This document shows positions 7,627 through 15,892 of a stretch of 23,409 nt of DNA, piece by piece. How positions within the stretch are numbered: position 1 is the first letter of the stretch; the number at the start of each line of letters is the position of its first letter. This DNA is from Chara braunii (taxonomy: Eukaryota > Streptophyta > Charophyceae > Charales > Characeae), in the NCBI GenBank assembly GCA_003427395.1, contig BFEA01001343.1:1-23409 (forward strand). The letters run 5' to 3'. The notes below the pieces were generated by a model. That model had not been told where the DNA came from. It worked only from the letters and a program-made list of their open reading frames with translations, and did no database searches. The translations under genes were made by a program, and so were the position numbers.

Positions 7627-9823
7627 TCAGTCCAATTTCTCTGAAGATCCCATTGTATGCTTGAATAAGGAAGAACTCCTTTTGATCCTGGCGATCCTTT
7701 TGTTCATTCTGTACTTGATTTCCTTTTGATCCTGGCGATCCTTTTGTTCATTTTGTACTTGATTTACTAGGTACTGCTGCCGCTTCTGTTCCCAAGACTC
7801 AACCAAACTCATGACCGCCTCCCGCCCCCCTTCCACGACCATTGCCATCAGCTCCTCGCGAGGCCCCACTGTATCACCCCATGAGTCCTCATCTTCCTTT
7901 CGACCGGACCTTGTAAGTGCTCCTTCCCTAAGTTCCGCCACCACTGCCGGAGATCCTTTCTCCAGTGTCTTGATCAAGAACTCGCCGGAGGTGCAGGCAA
8001 GCTCTATCATCTCGTTATCTACCATCAGGGTCCCTCCCTCATAGTTGAGAAATGCATCAATAGGTTCTGCATCCTCTACGCCTTCTGGCGTAATGCATAC
8101 TCTGCTTAAGCCATCGACCCTATTCCTGAGTCCGACTATGCGCTCGATCTTGTAATCAAACTGCCAAATGAACCCCACCCATCTCCCCACGGTAGGGTCT
8201 ATAGGTTTGTAATTCTTGAAAGCCCCAACGCCGTTTGTTGGATCTATCCTTAGGATGAACCTCCTTCCGAAGAGGTAGGCTTGGAAGGTCTTGAGGCAAT
8301 GAAGGACAGCCAACACTTTCTTCTTGAACTAGGAGTAGCGACGCTCAATTGAGTTCAGCGTTCTGCTCTCGAATCTGATTGGCCGCTCCCTTCCATCTTC
8401 CCCTCTTTGGATCAAGACTCCTCCCACGGCCAGTGGTCCCCCATCGGTCTCAAGTACAAACGGGCGACCTACCTCGTCGTTGAAACATGGAGCGGCCAGG
8501 GTGACTTGTTTTGACGTCAGGATGTCTTTCAAGGTCTGGACGGCGACTTCTCGTTCCTCCGTCCAATCGAGCGAACCTTTTCGTGAATCATGGCCCGAAT
8601 GGGCTCTGCTACCTTAGTGAATCCTTTGATGAAGATCCTCCAGAACCCCACGACCCCTAGGAAGGCCCTTACCTCCGTTGTGGTCCGCAAGGGTGTCGGC
8701 CATTGAGTGATTTTGTAAGTCTTTGCCGGGTCGGGCTTTCTTCCATACGACCGGCAACGGAATCCTAGGATAGTTACTTTCGGCACTGCCAGGATGCTCT
8801 TGGGGCCACTGGCAGTGATGTTGTATTCTAGAAACCTGACGAGAAGTTCTTTAATATCCTGCAGGTGGTCCCACACAAATTTTCGTACCCCTGGTAGAAT
8901 TTTCGTTGCATCCTTGTCTCGCGAATCCTTGATCGGATTGTCATCAATGTACGACTCGCACTTTGCGGGAACATATCCCCCGCAACTGCGAGCATCCTTC
9001 TTTGTGCTTCTGCCACGGCATTGGTGAAACCCATAGGAGTCACTTGCATTTGCAATTGCCCTACCGGGGTATGCATAGCCGTGTAGAGCCTATCCCGGGC
9101 GTCCAATGGGAGCTGATCGTACCCAGAATAGGGGTCTATCAATGAATAAATGCTTCGTCCGGCGTGAGATTCTGCCAGCAGGTCTGCTTGAGGCAGTGAT
9201 CCCGCGTCCCGGATGGTGACATCATTCAATTTTTGCAGCTCCTGGATCCACCTAAGCGACTTGTTAGGTTTCCAGAACACAAACCACCTATTTGCATATG
9301 GTGAGGCGGTGGGCTCTATTACGAAGGAGTCCATTTTGCTCTAAGGAGTTCTGTTACTTCCCTTGCCACCCCAAAGTCGTAGGTCGGCCCCTTGTCGTTC
9401 CAGCATTCGTGCTTGACTTTGTGGATCCTGACCGGGGGTATCAGCTTCGCATCTAGTCGTCCCTTCTGATGGTCGTTAAAAGCAAAAGCTAGATGAAATT
9501 CCTGGCATGCTTCCTTGATCAGGCATGTCTCCCGTTCTGTCAAAAATCCTTCAACCCCTATCTTCATGGTCTTTGCTACCTCGTCTGGTATTCAATGCCC
9601 TTCTGTTGCCTTTCTTTCCCTAGTCACCGGGAGCACCTCCTCCTCCTTTTCCATGGTTTCTTCCTTTGTTGTTTCTAGCAGGACCGAGACAGACTTGGCC
9701 TTCTTTCCTACTGGCTTGTACTTGCGAATGCTTCCTTCCGGGATCTTTCTCCTAAAAAATGAATGGCTGGAATTGCCCGTGGTGTCTCGGCCATTTGGGG
9801 CTGGATACTGACCAATTTCCCAT
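7627..9823 (-). pseudogene. Reverse transcriptase and RNase H region of pol, multiply frameshifted
   Basis: Reads from a protease-RT linker (9823-9568, same frame as the RT N-terminus, with an in-frame TGA at 9592-9594) into RT. The fingers/palm part holds LRWIQELQKLND, the catalytic-Asp motif in IDPYSGYDQ (Asp codon 9134-9136) and MGFTNAVAEAQR. The frame then changes near 8970 and the YIDD box follows at 8940-8951. The thumb/connection part includes GVVGFWRIFIKGF (frame 8876-8529). RNase H begins with a LETDGG motif (frame 8532-8329). A TAG at 8329-8331 then interrupts the same frame, which continues to a RVDGLSRV end motif. Homopolymer slips at 9334-9337 and 8578-8581 and a 44-bp duplication at 7677-7764 add frame changes. 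It cannot encode an active enzyme as it stands. Confidence 0.93.
7677..7764. repeat. 44-bp tandem duplication within pol
   Basis: Two adjacent copies, starting at 7677 and 7721, of a 44-bp unit including TCCTTTTGATCCTGGCGATC, differing at one base (C/T in CATTCTGTAC versus CATTTTGTAC). Forty-four is not a multiple of three, so the duplication changes the frame in the RNase H-integrase linker. In the absence of the extra copy the two flanking coding-like frames would be in register. Confidence 0.92.
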
Positions 9824-11600
9824 TTAGGCAGTAGCCCCTTCAGACTTCTCCCTCAACTTGGTGAGCGCGGCCGGGTCCACACCCACTTTGTGGTACCTGA
9901 TGGCTTTGATGAGGTGCAGTAAGTCCGGAACTTCCAGTGTTATCTGGGCCTCCTCATCTTGGGCCTCCTTCGGTCTAGGCAAGTTGGCTCCCAATTCGAC
10001 CTCCGTCTCTTTCTCTACTACCATTACTCCCAGGGCATCATCCTCCTGTCTGCGCTTTTTCTGTGGTAGCCCCATTTTGATCCACTTCTTTTTGTTGAAT
10101 GCTCCTTCGATCATAATTTCTACCCTCTCTCTCATCCCTTCCATCCACACGAAGGCCCCCTTTCCGGCGCTCTCTTCGAATGATGGTGACCATGTTGATA
10201 ATTTTCCCTTTGGCGTGTCCCCGCCTGTTCCGATGAGACGGAGCAGCTCACCACGTCCTGTCACCAGGTCTTCTATGTCTACCATGTATGCCCCATCATG
10301 CAGGTGCATTCCTATCATCTCCACATTTGCACACCAAGGTCTCCCAAGGATTATGTCGTGATCCATCTCGTCCATGACGGTCATCCTCTAGAAGGACCAA
10401 ATTGACTCTACTGCGCACTTAGTAACATACCCGGAGAAGGGAATTTCCCCGCCTTTCCCTCGGATGGTTCCAGCTGTTTCCTTATTGATTGAGCATCCCG
10501 TAGCCTTTGCAAAATCTTTCCTGATAAGCGTAATCTCGGCCCCGCCGTCTACCAATGCGTCAGTATGGTGACTTTCGACCTGGACTTTCAACTTGCCTAC
10601 AGGCAGCGCATGACAACTAAGCTTCGTTCCGGGTGGCGCTCTCATAACTTCGCCGCCTTCCCGGTCGGGTAGGCTTAGTCGGATGTCTGAGAAAGCCTTT
10701 TCCAGGTCTTTCAGGTCTCCGGGAATCCTTTGAAGGTTGGCGACCTCTTGCGGTGCCTCCTCTTCCTTTTCCTCCCCTTGTGGTTCCGGTCCTTCCTCTA
10801 CTTCTATTCTTCGTCTTGTCAACAACTGCCTGAGGCCTTTCAGGAGCCGAGGGCTTGCCTGCAACATGGTTTGAAACAAGACCGACACCATGGTCCCTAG
10901 CAGTTTGCTAAGGGTGTCGTCGATCTTGGGCATAGCCAGAATAGGGATCTGGTACTGAAACTTCTTTTTCACCGAGGTTGCTTTGTCTATCGGGGCTTCA
11001 TCTCTAGGCTTTTTGTAAACCCTTTCCTGTTCGTGCGCCTCATTTTCCTGCGGTGCCCCCGGACCATCCCCTACATCCTCCATGACTGCGTCCTGCACAA
11101 CCTTCCTGTCTGCTGCCCGCTGGCTGGTAGTTACGTTTACCTGGTCCCGGTCGTCGCTTTCTAAGACAAAGTTGACCTGCGGCCCGCGTCCTCGTGCCTG
11201 TTCCCAAACAAGATCTGCCACAGGCTCGACTTCTACCGTGGCGACGTCAAGATTGTTGAGTGCTATTACGGCCCGACGCATTCCTCCCGGGGAGTTCCAA
11301 TTTACCTTTTCTCCTTGGGGACCTATGATTTCCCCTTGCAACGTCCTAGAGCACCTTTTGTGCATGATATCGTGGTTGAGCTTTGGACATGCACGCACAC
11401 AGTGTCCAACCTGCGTGCAATGTTTGCACTGCTCATTGGCTGCATCTCTTTTATTGATCCCTTGACTAGCTATTCCTGCCGGAGCCACAACTTCTTGTGG
11501 TGGTAGGGGGGGTTGCACCGCTTGGTTTTGCGTCACCTGGGCTTGCATTACCATTAGTGCGTTTTCTACCCTCACGATTTTCCCGTCTACCCCGTGGACC
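9824..11600 (-). pseudogene. Zinc knuckle and aspartic protease region of gag-pol
   Basis: Open from about 11600 to 10391, then after a TAG (10388-10390) in the same frame to 9824. The N-terminal part carries a CCHC zinc knuckle, C-X2-C-X4-H-X4-C, at 11428-11387, used by Gag to bind RNA. A long acidic, low-complexity linker follows. The protease core has ALVDGGAEITLI (Asp codon 10547-10549), where the usual DSG/DTG is DGG. After the stop comes the second protease signature, ILGRPW. The open frame ends at a TAA (9824-9826) just after a GGGG run (9835-9838), where coding continues in another frame, suggesting a one-base slip. The 5' end overlaps the gag frame near 11575-11600. The frame starts without an ATG, as expected for an internal polyprotein segment. 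Confidence 0.88.
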
Positions 11601-12764
11601 CGTCTTGTCGGTTAGGTCTATGACCTCTCCCTCCTTCAGCAGGGTCAGCGAGTCGGTTACGACCATCTTCTCTTCGATATCTGTTATGGTACTGAAGTCG
11701 ACGTCCCTCGTGTTCAGAAACTTCGTGGTCTGTTGGTAGGCGGACATGATTTTATCCTCACTGAATTCGGTGAATTGCCTGAGGAAGTACTTGCTCATTA
11801 TCCGGTTGGTTACCCCCGGGATGCGTAACGCCACGAGAGTGAATTCCCTCAGGAAATCATTATATGTTGCAAAGTTCTTTCTTTGTACCACGACGAGCTT
11901 TGTCTCCGTAGCCATTTTCTTGGCCGCCAGATATTTTCGTATCATTAAGACCCGGGCCTCCTTCCAGGATCCGCTGGTTGCGACAATAGCCATTATATCC
12001 CTCCCTAGGTTCAACGACACATGTTGCCCTAAGTGTTCCATCTTCTCTTCCTCACTCCACTTTAGAAGTGCTGCCAAGTTCTCGTAGTCTATCAAGAACT
12101 TTGTGATATTGGCCCCATCGAATGTCAACTTCTTCTTGTGATCTGCCAAGTACCCCTGATTTTTATTTAGCGCACGCTTGAGGGAGGACACCATTTTCTT
12201 AAGTCCCCCCTCGGTCCCTCCTATTCCACCGGCGTTGCCGGAGCATTGTTCTTCCTTACCAGCCCCCTCCCCTTCTCCGGGCTTTGCTGTTCCTTCTGGG
12301 TCGAACCATCCTAGCACCCTCTCTCTTAAGCTCCAAAGCCCCTCGCAACCCCTTGCGATTATCAATGACATCGCTGGCCGCCTTGCACCACTATCTATGG
12401 CCGGCGGGTAGGTAGCCTTTTTTGCCTCCCTTCCGGGAGATTCCGTTCTCTCCTTTCCTTTCTTGGTTGGCCCCGCTGTCGAGCGCATCGGTCCGGCACC
12501 GCACCAGGGCAGCGCGGTGTCGCACTTTTTCCAGTCGGGCCACTTGGGGCGACCGGAAAGCCAACAGGCTGTCACGCAGGATTTTGTTGTTGATTGCAAT
12601 AAATAAAATAAAACAAATCCCCTCCTGTTGTGTGCGGCCGGCTTTGAGCGAGACCCTTCAATTACGATCTTCGCCGGACCCCGGTCTAAGGAATCTTTGA
12701 TCGTGATTCGGAACAGCAGAGAATTATTCAAATAATAATCATAAAATTTTGGGGTGTTATGCAT
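11466..12764 (-). CDS. Gag N-terminal and capsid-like region
   Basis: An uninterrupted 432-codon frame from ATG at 12762-12764 to 11466. Gag forms the particle in which the element's RNA is reverse transcribed. The capsid-like part lies at about residues 211-375: it starts with KKLTFDGANITKFL, includes a tryptophan in SGSWKEAR, then LREFTLVALRIPG and YFLRQFTEF, matching the general retrotransposon gag layout. The first 130 residues look like translated leader. A second ATG at 12369-12371 (MSLIIARGCEG) is a more likely start. The zinc knuckle that normally ends Gag sits in the next frame, so the last 45 or so codons (proline-, glycine- and arginine-rich) are probably out of frame after a slip near 11590. 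A programmed gag-pol shift is less likely, because the knuckle lies beyond it. Confidence 0.82.
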   Translation of the reverse strand: MHNTPKFYDYYLNNSLLFRITIKDSLDRGPAKIVIEGSRSKPAAHNRRGFVLFYLLQSTTKSCVTACWLSGRPKWPDWKKCDTALPWCGAGPMRSTAGPTKKGKERTESPGREAKKATYPPAIDSGARRPAMSLIIARGCEGLWSLRERVLGWFDPEGTAKPGEGEGAGKEEQCSGNAGGIGGTEGGLKKMVSSLKRALNKNQGYLADHKKKLTFDGANITKFLIDYENLAALLKWSEEEKMEHLGQHVSLNLGRDIMAIVATSGSWKEARVLMIRKYLAAKKMATETKLVVVQRKNFATYNDFLREFTLVALRIPGVTNRIMSKYFLRQFTEFSEDKIMSAYQQTTKFLNTRDVDFSTITDIEEKMVVTDSLTLLKEGEVIDLTDKTGPRGRRENREGRKRTNGNASPGDAKPSGATPPTTTRSCGSGRNS

Positions 12765-12986
12765 GCATCAATTATGTCAATCTGATTTTGAGAACTGTGA
12801 CAGAACGTCCACAATGGCAATCATCAAGCAAGAATAATGCAAAAAAAACAAGACTGACTGACTCGAGCAAAACAGAAGCAATCGAGTGAGGGAAGAATGA
12901 GAACTCGTAATAATCTCAGAAAGTACACATAAACGAGCGTGGTCAGCACCTCTCAAGAGTCCTCACTCATCCCTCAGGTCCATCTC
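12765..12986. other. Region upstream of gag; no PBS or LTR end recognised
   Basis: AT-richer sequence that would be the 5' leader of the minus-strand element. I looked for a TGG-starting primer-binding site complementary to a tRNA 3' end and for a CA-ending LTR next to it, and could not support one. ACTGACTGACT at 12853-12863 is a short simple repeat. Confidence 0.4.
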
Positions 12987-13649
12987 TCAATCTCTTTTCA
13001 CTACTACTCTCTGGTGTCGAGACCCACGCCCACGTACAATTTGAGACTGAGGCTTCGTGACAAAAAGCCACTTGTAGCCAGCAAGCTCTGAACACGACCA
13101 TCCGAGGCACATGACACGGAAGTCAACCATGGAGCAAAACTCCTCCCACAAAGTAGGCAGCCCGTCCACTGAAAAGACCCCTCGTCTGAGGTAAGGATAC
13201 TCGGTGGGCTCAGTCAACGCCTCAATGTCGATCACCGCTGGAGAGATGTACCTCTTTGCCAATCCGATCACATCCAGCCAACTCGTGCCATCTGTGAGAA
13301 GAGAAGGGACTGGAGGCCTAGGATAGTCAGTATAGAGCATAGGCCCGAAGCTGCGGATCAGCGTAGTGCCACCCTCATCGAGCTCTCTCTCTCTCTGCTC
13401 AAGGTACTCGGTAGCTGAGATCCAGACTGGATCAAAAAGCTCATGAGTCTCCTTGCCCTTCTTCAGGTAAGGCCTCAGATCGTGGATAGTGCCATTAACA
13501 AAACTGGTTTGGACAATGAAGATTGACAGATCTCCCTGTCTCAAACCGATGGCACTAACATACTGATAATGGAATGCCTCCTTGTATGAAATCCGATTGA
13601 GACTGGCCAGCACTGACTCACTGACGTAAGTAGACTGAATTGTACTCAT
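12987..13649 (-). CDS. Hypothetical protein, intact 220-codon ORF
   Basis: Starts at ATG 13647-13649 (MSTIQSTYVSES) and runs unbroken to a stop at 12987. An upstream TTG-started extension to 13703 is not a credible start. The translation has ordinary globular composition: hydrophobic and aromatic residues throughout, DYPRPPVPSLL, TSWLDVIGLAKRYI, LPTLWEEFCSMVDFRVMCLGW. It ends in a basic tail (RGRGSRHQRVVVKRD). I see no signal peptide, membrane segment or known motif and do not recognise the family. It lies just upstream of gag on the same strand, yet lacks the stops and frame changes found in that element. It could be a separate gene, an exon, or an extra 5' ORF of a transposon. Confidence 0.5.
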   Translation of the reverse strand: MSTIQSTYVSESVLASLNRISYKEAFHYQYVSAIGLRQGDLSIFIVQTSFVNGTIHDLRPYLKKGKETHELFDPVWISATEYLEQRERELDEGGTTLIRSFGPMLYTDYPRPPVPSLLTDGTSWLDVIGLAKRYISPAVIDIEALTEPTEYPYLRRGVFSVDGLPTLWEEFCSMVDFRVMCLGWSCSELAGYKWLFVTKPQSQIVRGRGSRHQRVVVKRD

Positions 13650-13704
13650 GAGTACTCTTGCTCGTACGAATTGGTCAGACAATTCCTGAAAACTGATTAC
13701 CAAA

Positions 13705-13845
13705 CTGGCCGCAGGGAACTGATTGCCAATAACTGATTGCTGATAATAGACTGCTGATTAGTTGAATGTTGATGACTGATCGCTGATTAAAGGATCACTG
13801 ATGACTAATTGTTGAGCATCCAGGTAGGTGAGTTGCCCTTGTTCA
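13705..13845. repeat. Degenerate CTGATTGCTGAT-type repeats
   Basis: Many imperfect copies of CTGATTGCTGAT, ACTGATCGCTGATT and GATGACTGAT on the + strand, between two ORFs. The spacing is irregular. A similar style of sequence lies at 14157-14345, after the next small ORF, so each ORF appears to be followed by the same kind of spacer. Confidence 0.6.
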
Positions 13846-13849
13846 ATGC

Positions 13850-14104
13850 TCACTGGTGGCCTCTAACAATCCTCCTTGCTTCCTCAATAGTGCACACTGA
13901 ATTTATGGTGGCACATAACCTGCCGTTCTTATCATGCAGGTAGTATGTGTATTCGATTTTTGTATGATCCCTCACGAGAGCCAGTGCATGTTCCATCATC
14001 ACATCAGTCTGCTGATTGTATTCCTCAACTGCGCTTTCCCTCCAATCCTCTGACATACCTTGACGCAGTGAACATGCCACCCTCATAATGTCACTATCAC
14101 CCAT
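13850..14104 (-). CDS. Small hypothetical ORF A, paralogue of ORF B
   Basis: An 84-codon frame from ATG at 14102-14104 (MGDSDIMRV) to a stop at 13850; the frame stays open a further 17 codons upstream without an ATG. It contains the words DWRESAVEEYNQQ, MEHALALVRDHTKIEYTYYLHD and NGRLCATI, then IEEARRIV. It aligns without large gaps to ORF B at 14491-14763, sharing RR[ED]M, W-E-A, E-A, Y/K-IEY-Y-[LF]H, GRL-T and a final E-A-V pattern. The alternation of strands and helices suggests a small alpha/beta domain (inference). Family not recognised. It might be one exon of a longer gene. Confidence 0.45.
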   Translation of the reverse strand: MGDSDIMRVACSLRQGMSEDWRESAVEEYNQQTDVMMEHALALVRDHTKIEYTYYLHDKNGRLCATINSVCTIEEARRIVRGHQ

Positions 14105-14156
14105 TTCTCTCCTGAGTTTTCGCTGTTTGGCTACCAGTTGAGGGGTTGTTTCCAAC

Positions 14157-14345
14157 TACTGACTGGTAGCTGCTTTGGAGACTGAGTACTTGCTGCTTCA
14201 GAAACTGACTGCTTGTGATTCTGAAAACTGATTGCTTGAGGTTCTGGAAACTGATTTAGTAGCTGTTCATGAATTGAGGAATTGTTGATCAGAGAACTGT
14301 GGCTGCTAATTAGTAAACTAATTGGCTATTTGATTGTCTGAAAGG
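14157..14345. repeat. Degenerate CTGATT-like spacer repeats
   Basis: Irregular copies of GAAACTGA, CTGATTGCTTG and TTCTGGAAACTGATT on the + strand, resembling the spacer at 13705-13845. No constant period could be established. Confidence 0.5.
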
Positions 14346-14490
14346 CTGTTTGGAAATTGTTTGTGTAGTCGCTAGACACATTGGGTCACTGACACGTGAT
14401 GCTGCATACCGTACTGCTGCAAGAGAAAACTGCAGTCTATTATTATTTACTACTGGTGACCTTTCCGGGGTTGCCTTGAGCACTGCTGGC

Positions 14491-14763
14491 TCACACGAGC
14501 TTGGTCGTGGCCTGTTCAACAGTTTCAGAACTTGAACCGGTACTGTGTAGCCTCCCGTCACGTCCGTGGAAATAAATCACATATTCGATATATTTGCTCT
14601 CCCCCGCTGTTCTAACTGCGAATTCTCTCTGAGTTAATATGTGTCTTTCCATGTCTTTACATGCTTCTTCCTCCCATCCCTCTCTCTTATCCCTGATTAC
14701 TGTGTTCTTCACCACCAGAATCTTCCCATTCTTCATGTCCCTCCTCTTACACCCGGATCTCAT
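14491..14763 (-). CDS. Small hypothetical ORF B, paralogue of ORF A
   Basis: A 90-codon frame from ATG at 14761-14763 (MRSGCKRRDMKNG) to TGA at 14491-14493. It contains GWEEEACKDMERH, SKYIEYVIYFHGRDGRL and VEQATTKLV, matching ORF A in order and spacing, with the IEY-x2-Y-x-H-x3-GRL core best conserved. Both are on the same strand, about 390 bp apart, with similar spacers, so they look like a tandem duplication that has diverged at many positions. A cysteine/arginine-rich N-terminus differs from ORF A. Function unknown. Confidence 0.45.
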   Translation of the reverse strand: MRSGCKRRDMKNGKILVVKNTVIRDKREGWEEEACKDMERHILTQREFAVRTAGESKYIEYVIYFHGRDGRLHSTGSSSETVEQATTKLV

Positions 14764-14779
14764 AGCAGTGAGTCCCAAC

Positions 14780-15514
14780 TAAGTTGAAAACCACAGATAT
14801 GAAGTTGTTTGAGTGCCAACCGGATGATGCCTGATAACTATCTAACTATTGCTTGCTCGCTGTTTGGAGTACTTTTGGCTACAATTTGGTACAGCCAAAG
14901 CATTGGCTGAACGCTGACCGAAGACTATCAGAGCACTCGTTTGAAAAGCTCGGTTCCCGAGGTTGTGCCACAAGGTAACTGATTTACACTGCCCTTTTGT
15001 GGTAGGAATGATTGCGGACCGATAGCGGGTACTTGCTGGTTCAAATGTCGGAATAGATACTGATCTGGTCTTTCAGAATGATCTGTAGACGACGAAGTGG
15101 GTCTCTCTTTGACCAAGAACACAGGTGGCCAGTGGAGAAAGAGCCCGGGTGTCTACCGTGCTTGGGCCATGGTTGGATCGGTTTCAGCAGTCTCCAGAGG
15201 CGAACTGTAACCGTGTAATCTTATTATTGCGAACACAAAAATAATTCGCGCTTTTGATGTGATCTTTCCCTTCCGCCTTCTTTTCAGCACGTGTTAGGAA
15301 ACGAGATTCAATACTTCATGTAAGCTTCTCCCATTCACCCCTCTCCCTTGTCTTTCACAGAGCTACCCTCCCCTACTAGAACCCAGTCTTCTCCCTTGTC
15401 TTCTATCTTCTCTCTAGGACCTGGCAGCGAGCAGGGTAGGTCGAGGATAGTTCTGTCGAGCTCAATTTTCAGGGCGTTGTGGGCTCTCAGTTCTCAAAAC
15501 AGGCTGGCCGGTAG
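14780..15514. other. No gene recognised
   Basis: Mixed sequence with weak CTGA-type words near 14800-14900 and C- and T-rich stretches at 15330-15420 ending in CAG-like sites that could be splice acceptors (weak). The short minus-strand frame at 14928-15122 has no recognisable features. Confidence 0.35.
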
Positions 15515-15889
15515 CTAGTGGTACTGTGTAGCGCAAGTCCGAGTGCCCTTCTTGCTAACGAGGCTTAACCCTGAGTATAGTTCACCAACGCCGAGCGCAG
15601 TGATTCCTAACTTGAGACAACTACGGTTCCCCTCACTACTCAAACCTGGCTCTAAACTCGGATTCATACCCGACTTTGAGCTCAGAGTCTGATTTGACTG
15701 TGGTTCAAATTCATACAACTCTTGACACGAGACCTGTCTGTACTCAGACTCGTTAAACTGATTGTTGCCTCTGCTTGTACTAATCGTAACCTTGAGTACA
15801 ACCAATTCACCATCAGACTCATGATTCTGAACACGTAGGGTAGGAGGAGTATATCCGGGGCTATAGTTGCGTGCACATAGCACAACTTT
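15515..15889 (-). other. Open frame of doubtful coding status
   Basis: A frame of about 125 codons without an ATG at its 5' end; a GTG (15890-15892) follows an in-frame TAA. The translation has balanced composition (NHESDGELVVLKVTIS, NQFNESEYRQVSCQELYEF) and could be an exon. It has no recognisable domain or paralogue in the window, so I record it only as possible coding sequence. Confidence 0.2.
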
Positions 15890-15892
15890 CAC

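Larger units (their letters stand above)
6357..12764 (-). mobile_element. Ty3/gypsy LTR retrotransposon body, inactivated
   Basis: On the minus strand the order is gag, CCHC zinc knuckle, aspartic protease, reverse transcriptase, RNase H, integrase; integrase after RNase H is the Ty3/gypsy order. Signatures visible include a CCHC knuckle, a D-G-G-A protease motif, a YIDD box, a PYSGYDQ motif, an HHCC motif and a DD35E triad. In-frame stops lie at 10388-10390, 9592-9594, 8329-8331 and 6690-6692. Frame changes lie near 11590, 9835, 9334, 8970, 8578, 7677-7764 and 7600. I found no primer-binding site or matched LTR pair, so the outer limits are unknown; coding remnants downstream (5.9-4.8 kb) may also belong to it. 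Host lineage is not decided by the protein. Confidence 0.95.

Noticed and set aside
11575-11600. Programmed ribosomal frameshift between gag and pol
   Set aside because: The zinc knuckle, normally part of Gag, lies beyond the frame change, no clear slippery heptamer was seen, and many other frame changes in this element are plainly mutational.
13795-13815. CTGATGA word suggesting a hammerhead ribozyme
   Set aside because: No GAAA-containing second core strand follows at a suitable distance; the word belongs to CTGATT-like spacer repeats.
15699-15711. GGTTCAAATTC resembling a tRNA gene B box
   Set aside because: No A box upstream and no cloverleaf-compatible arms.
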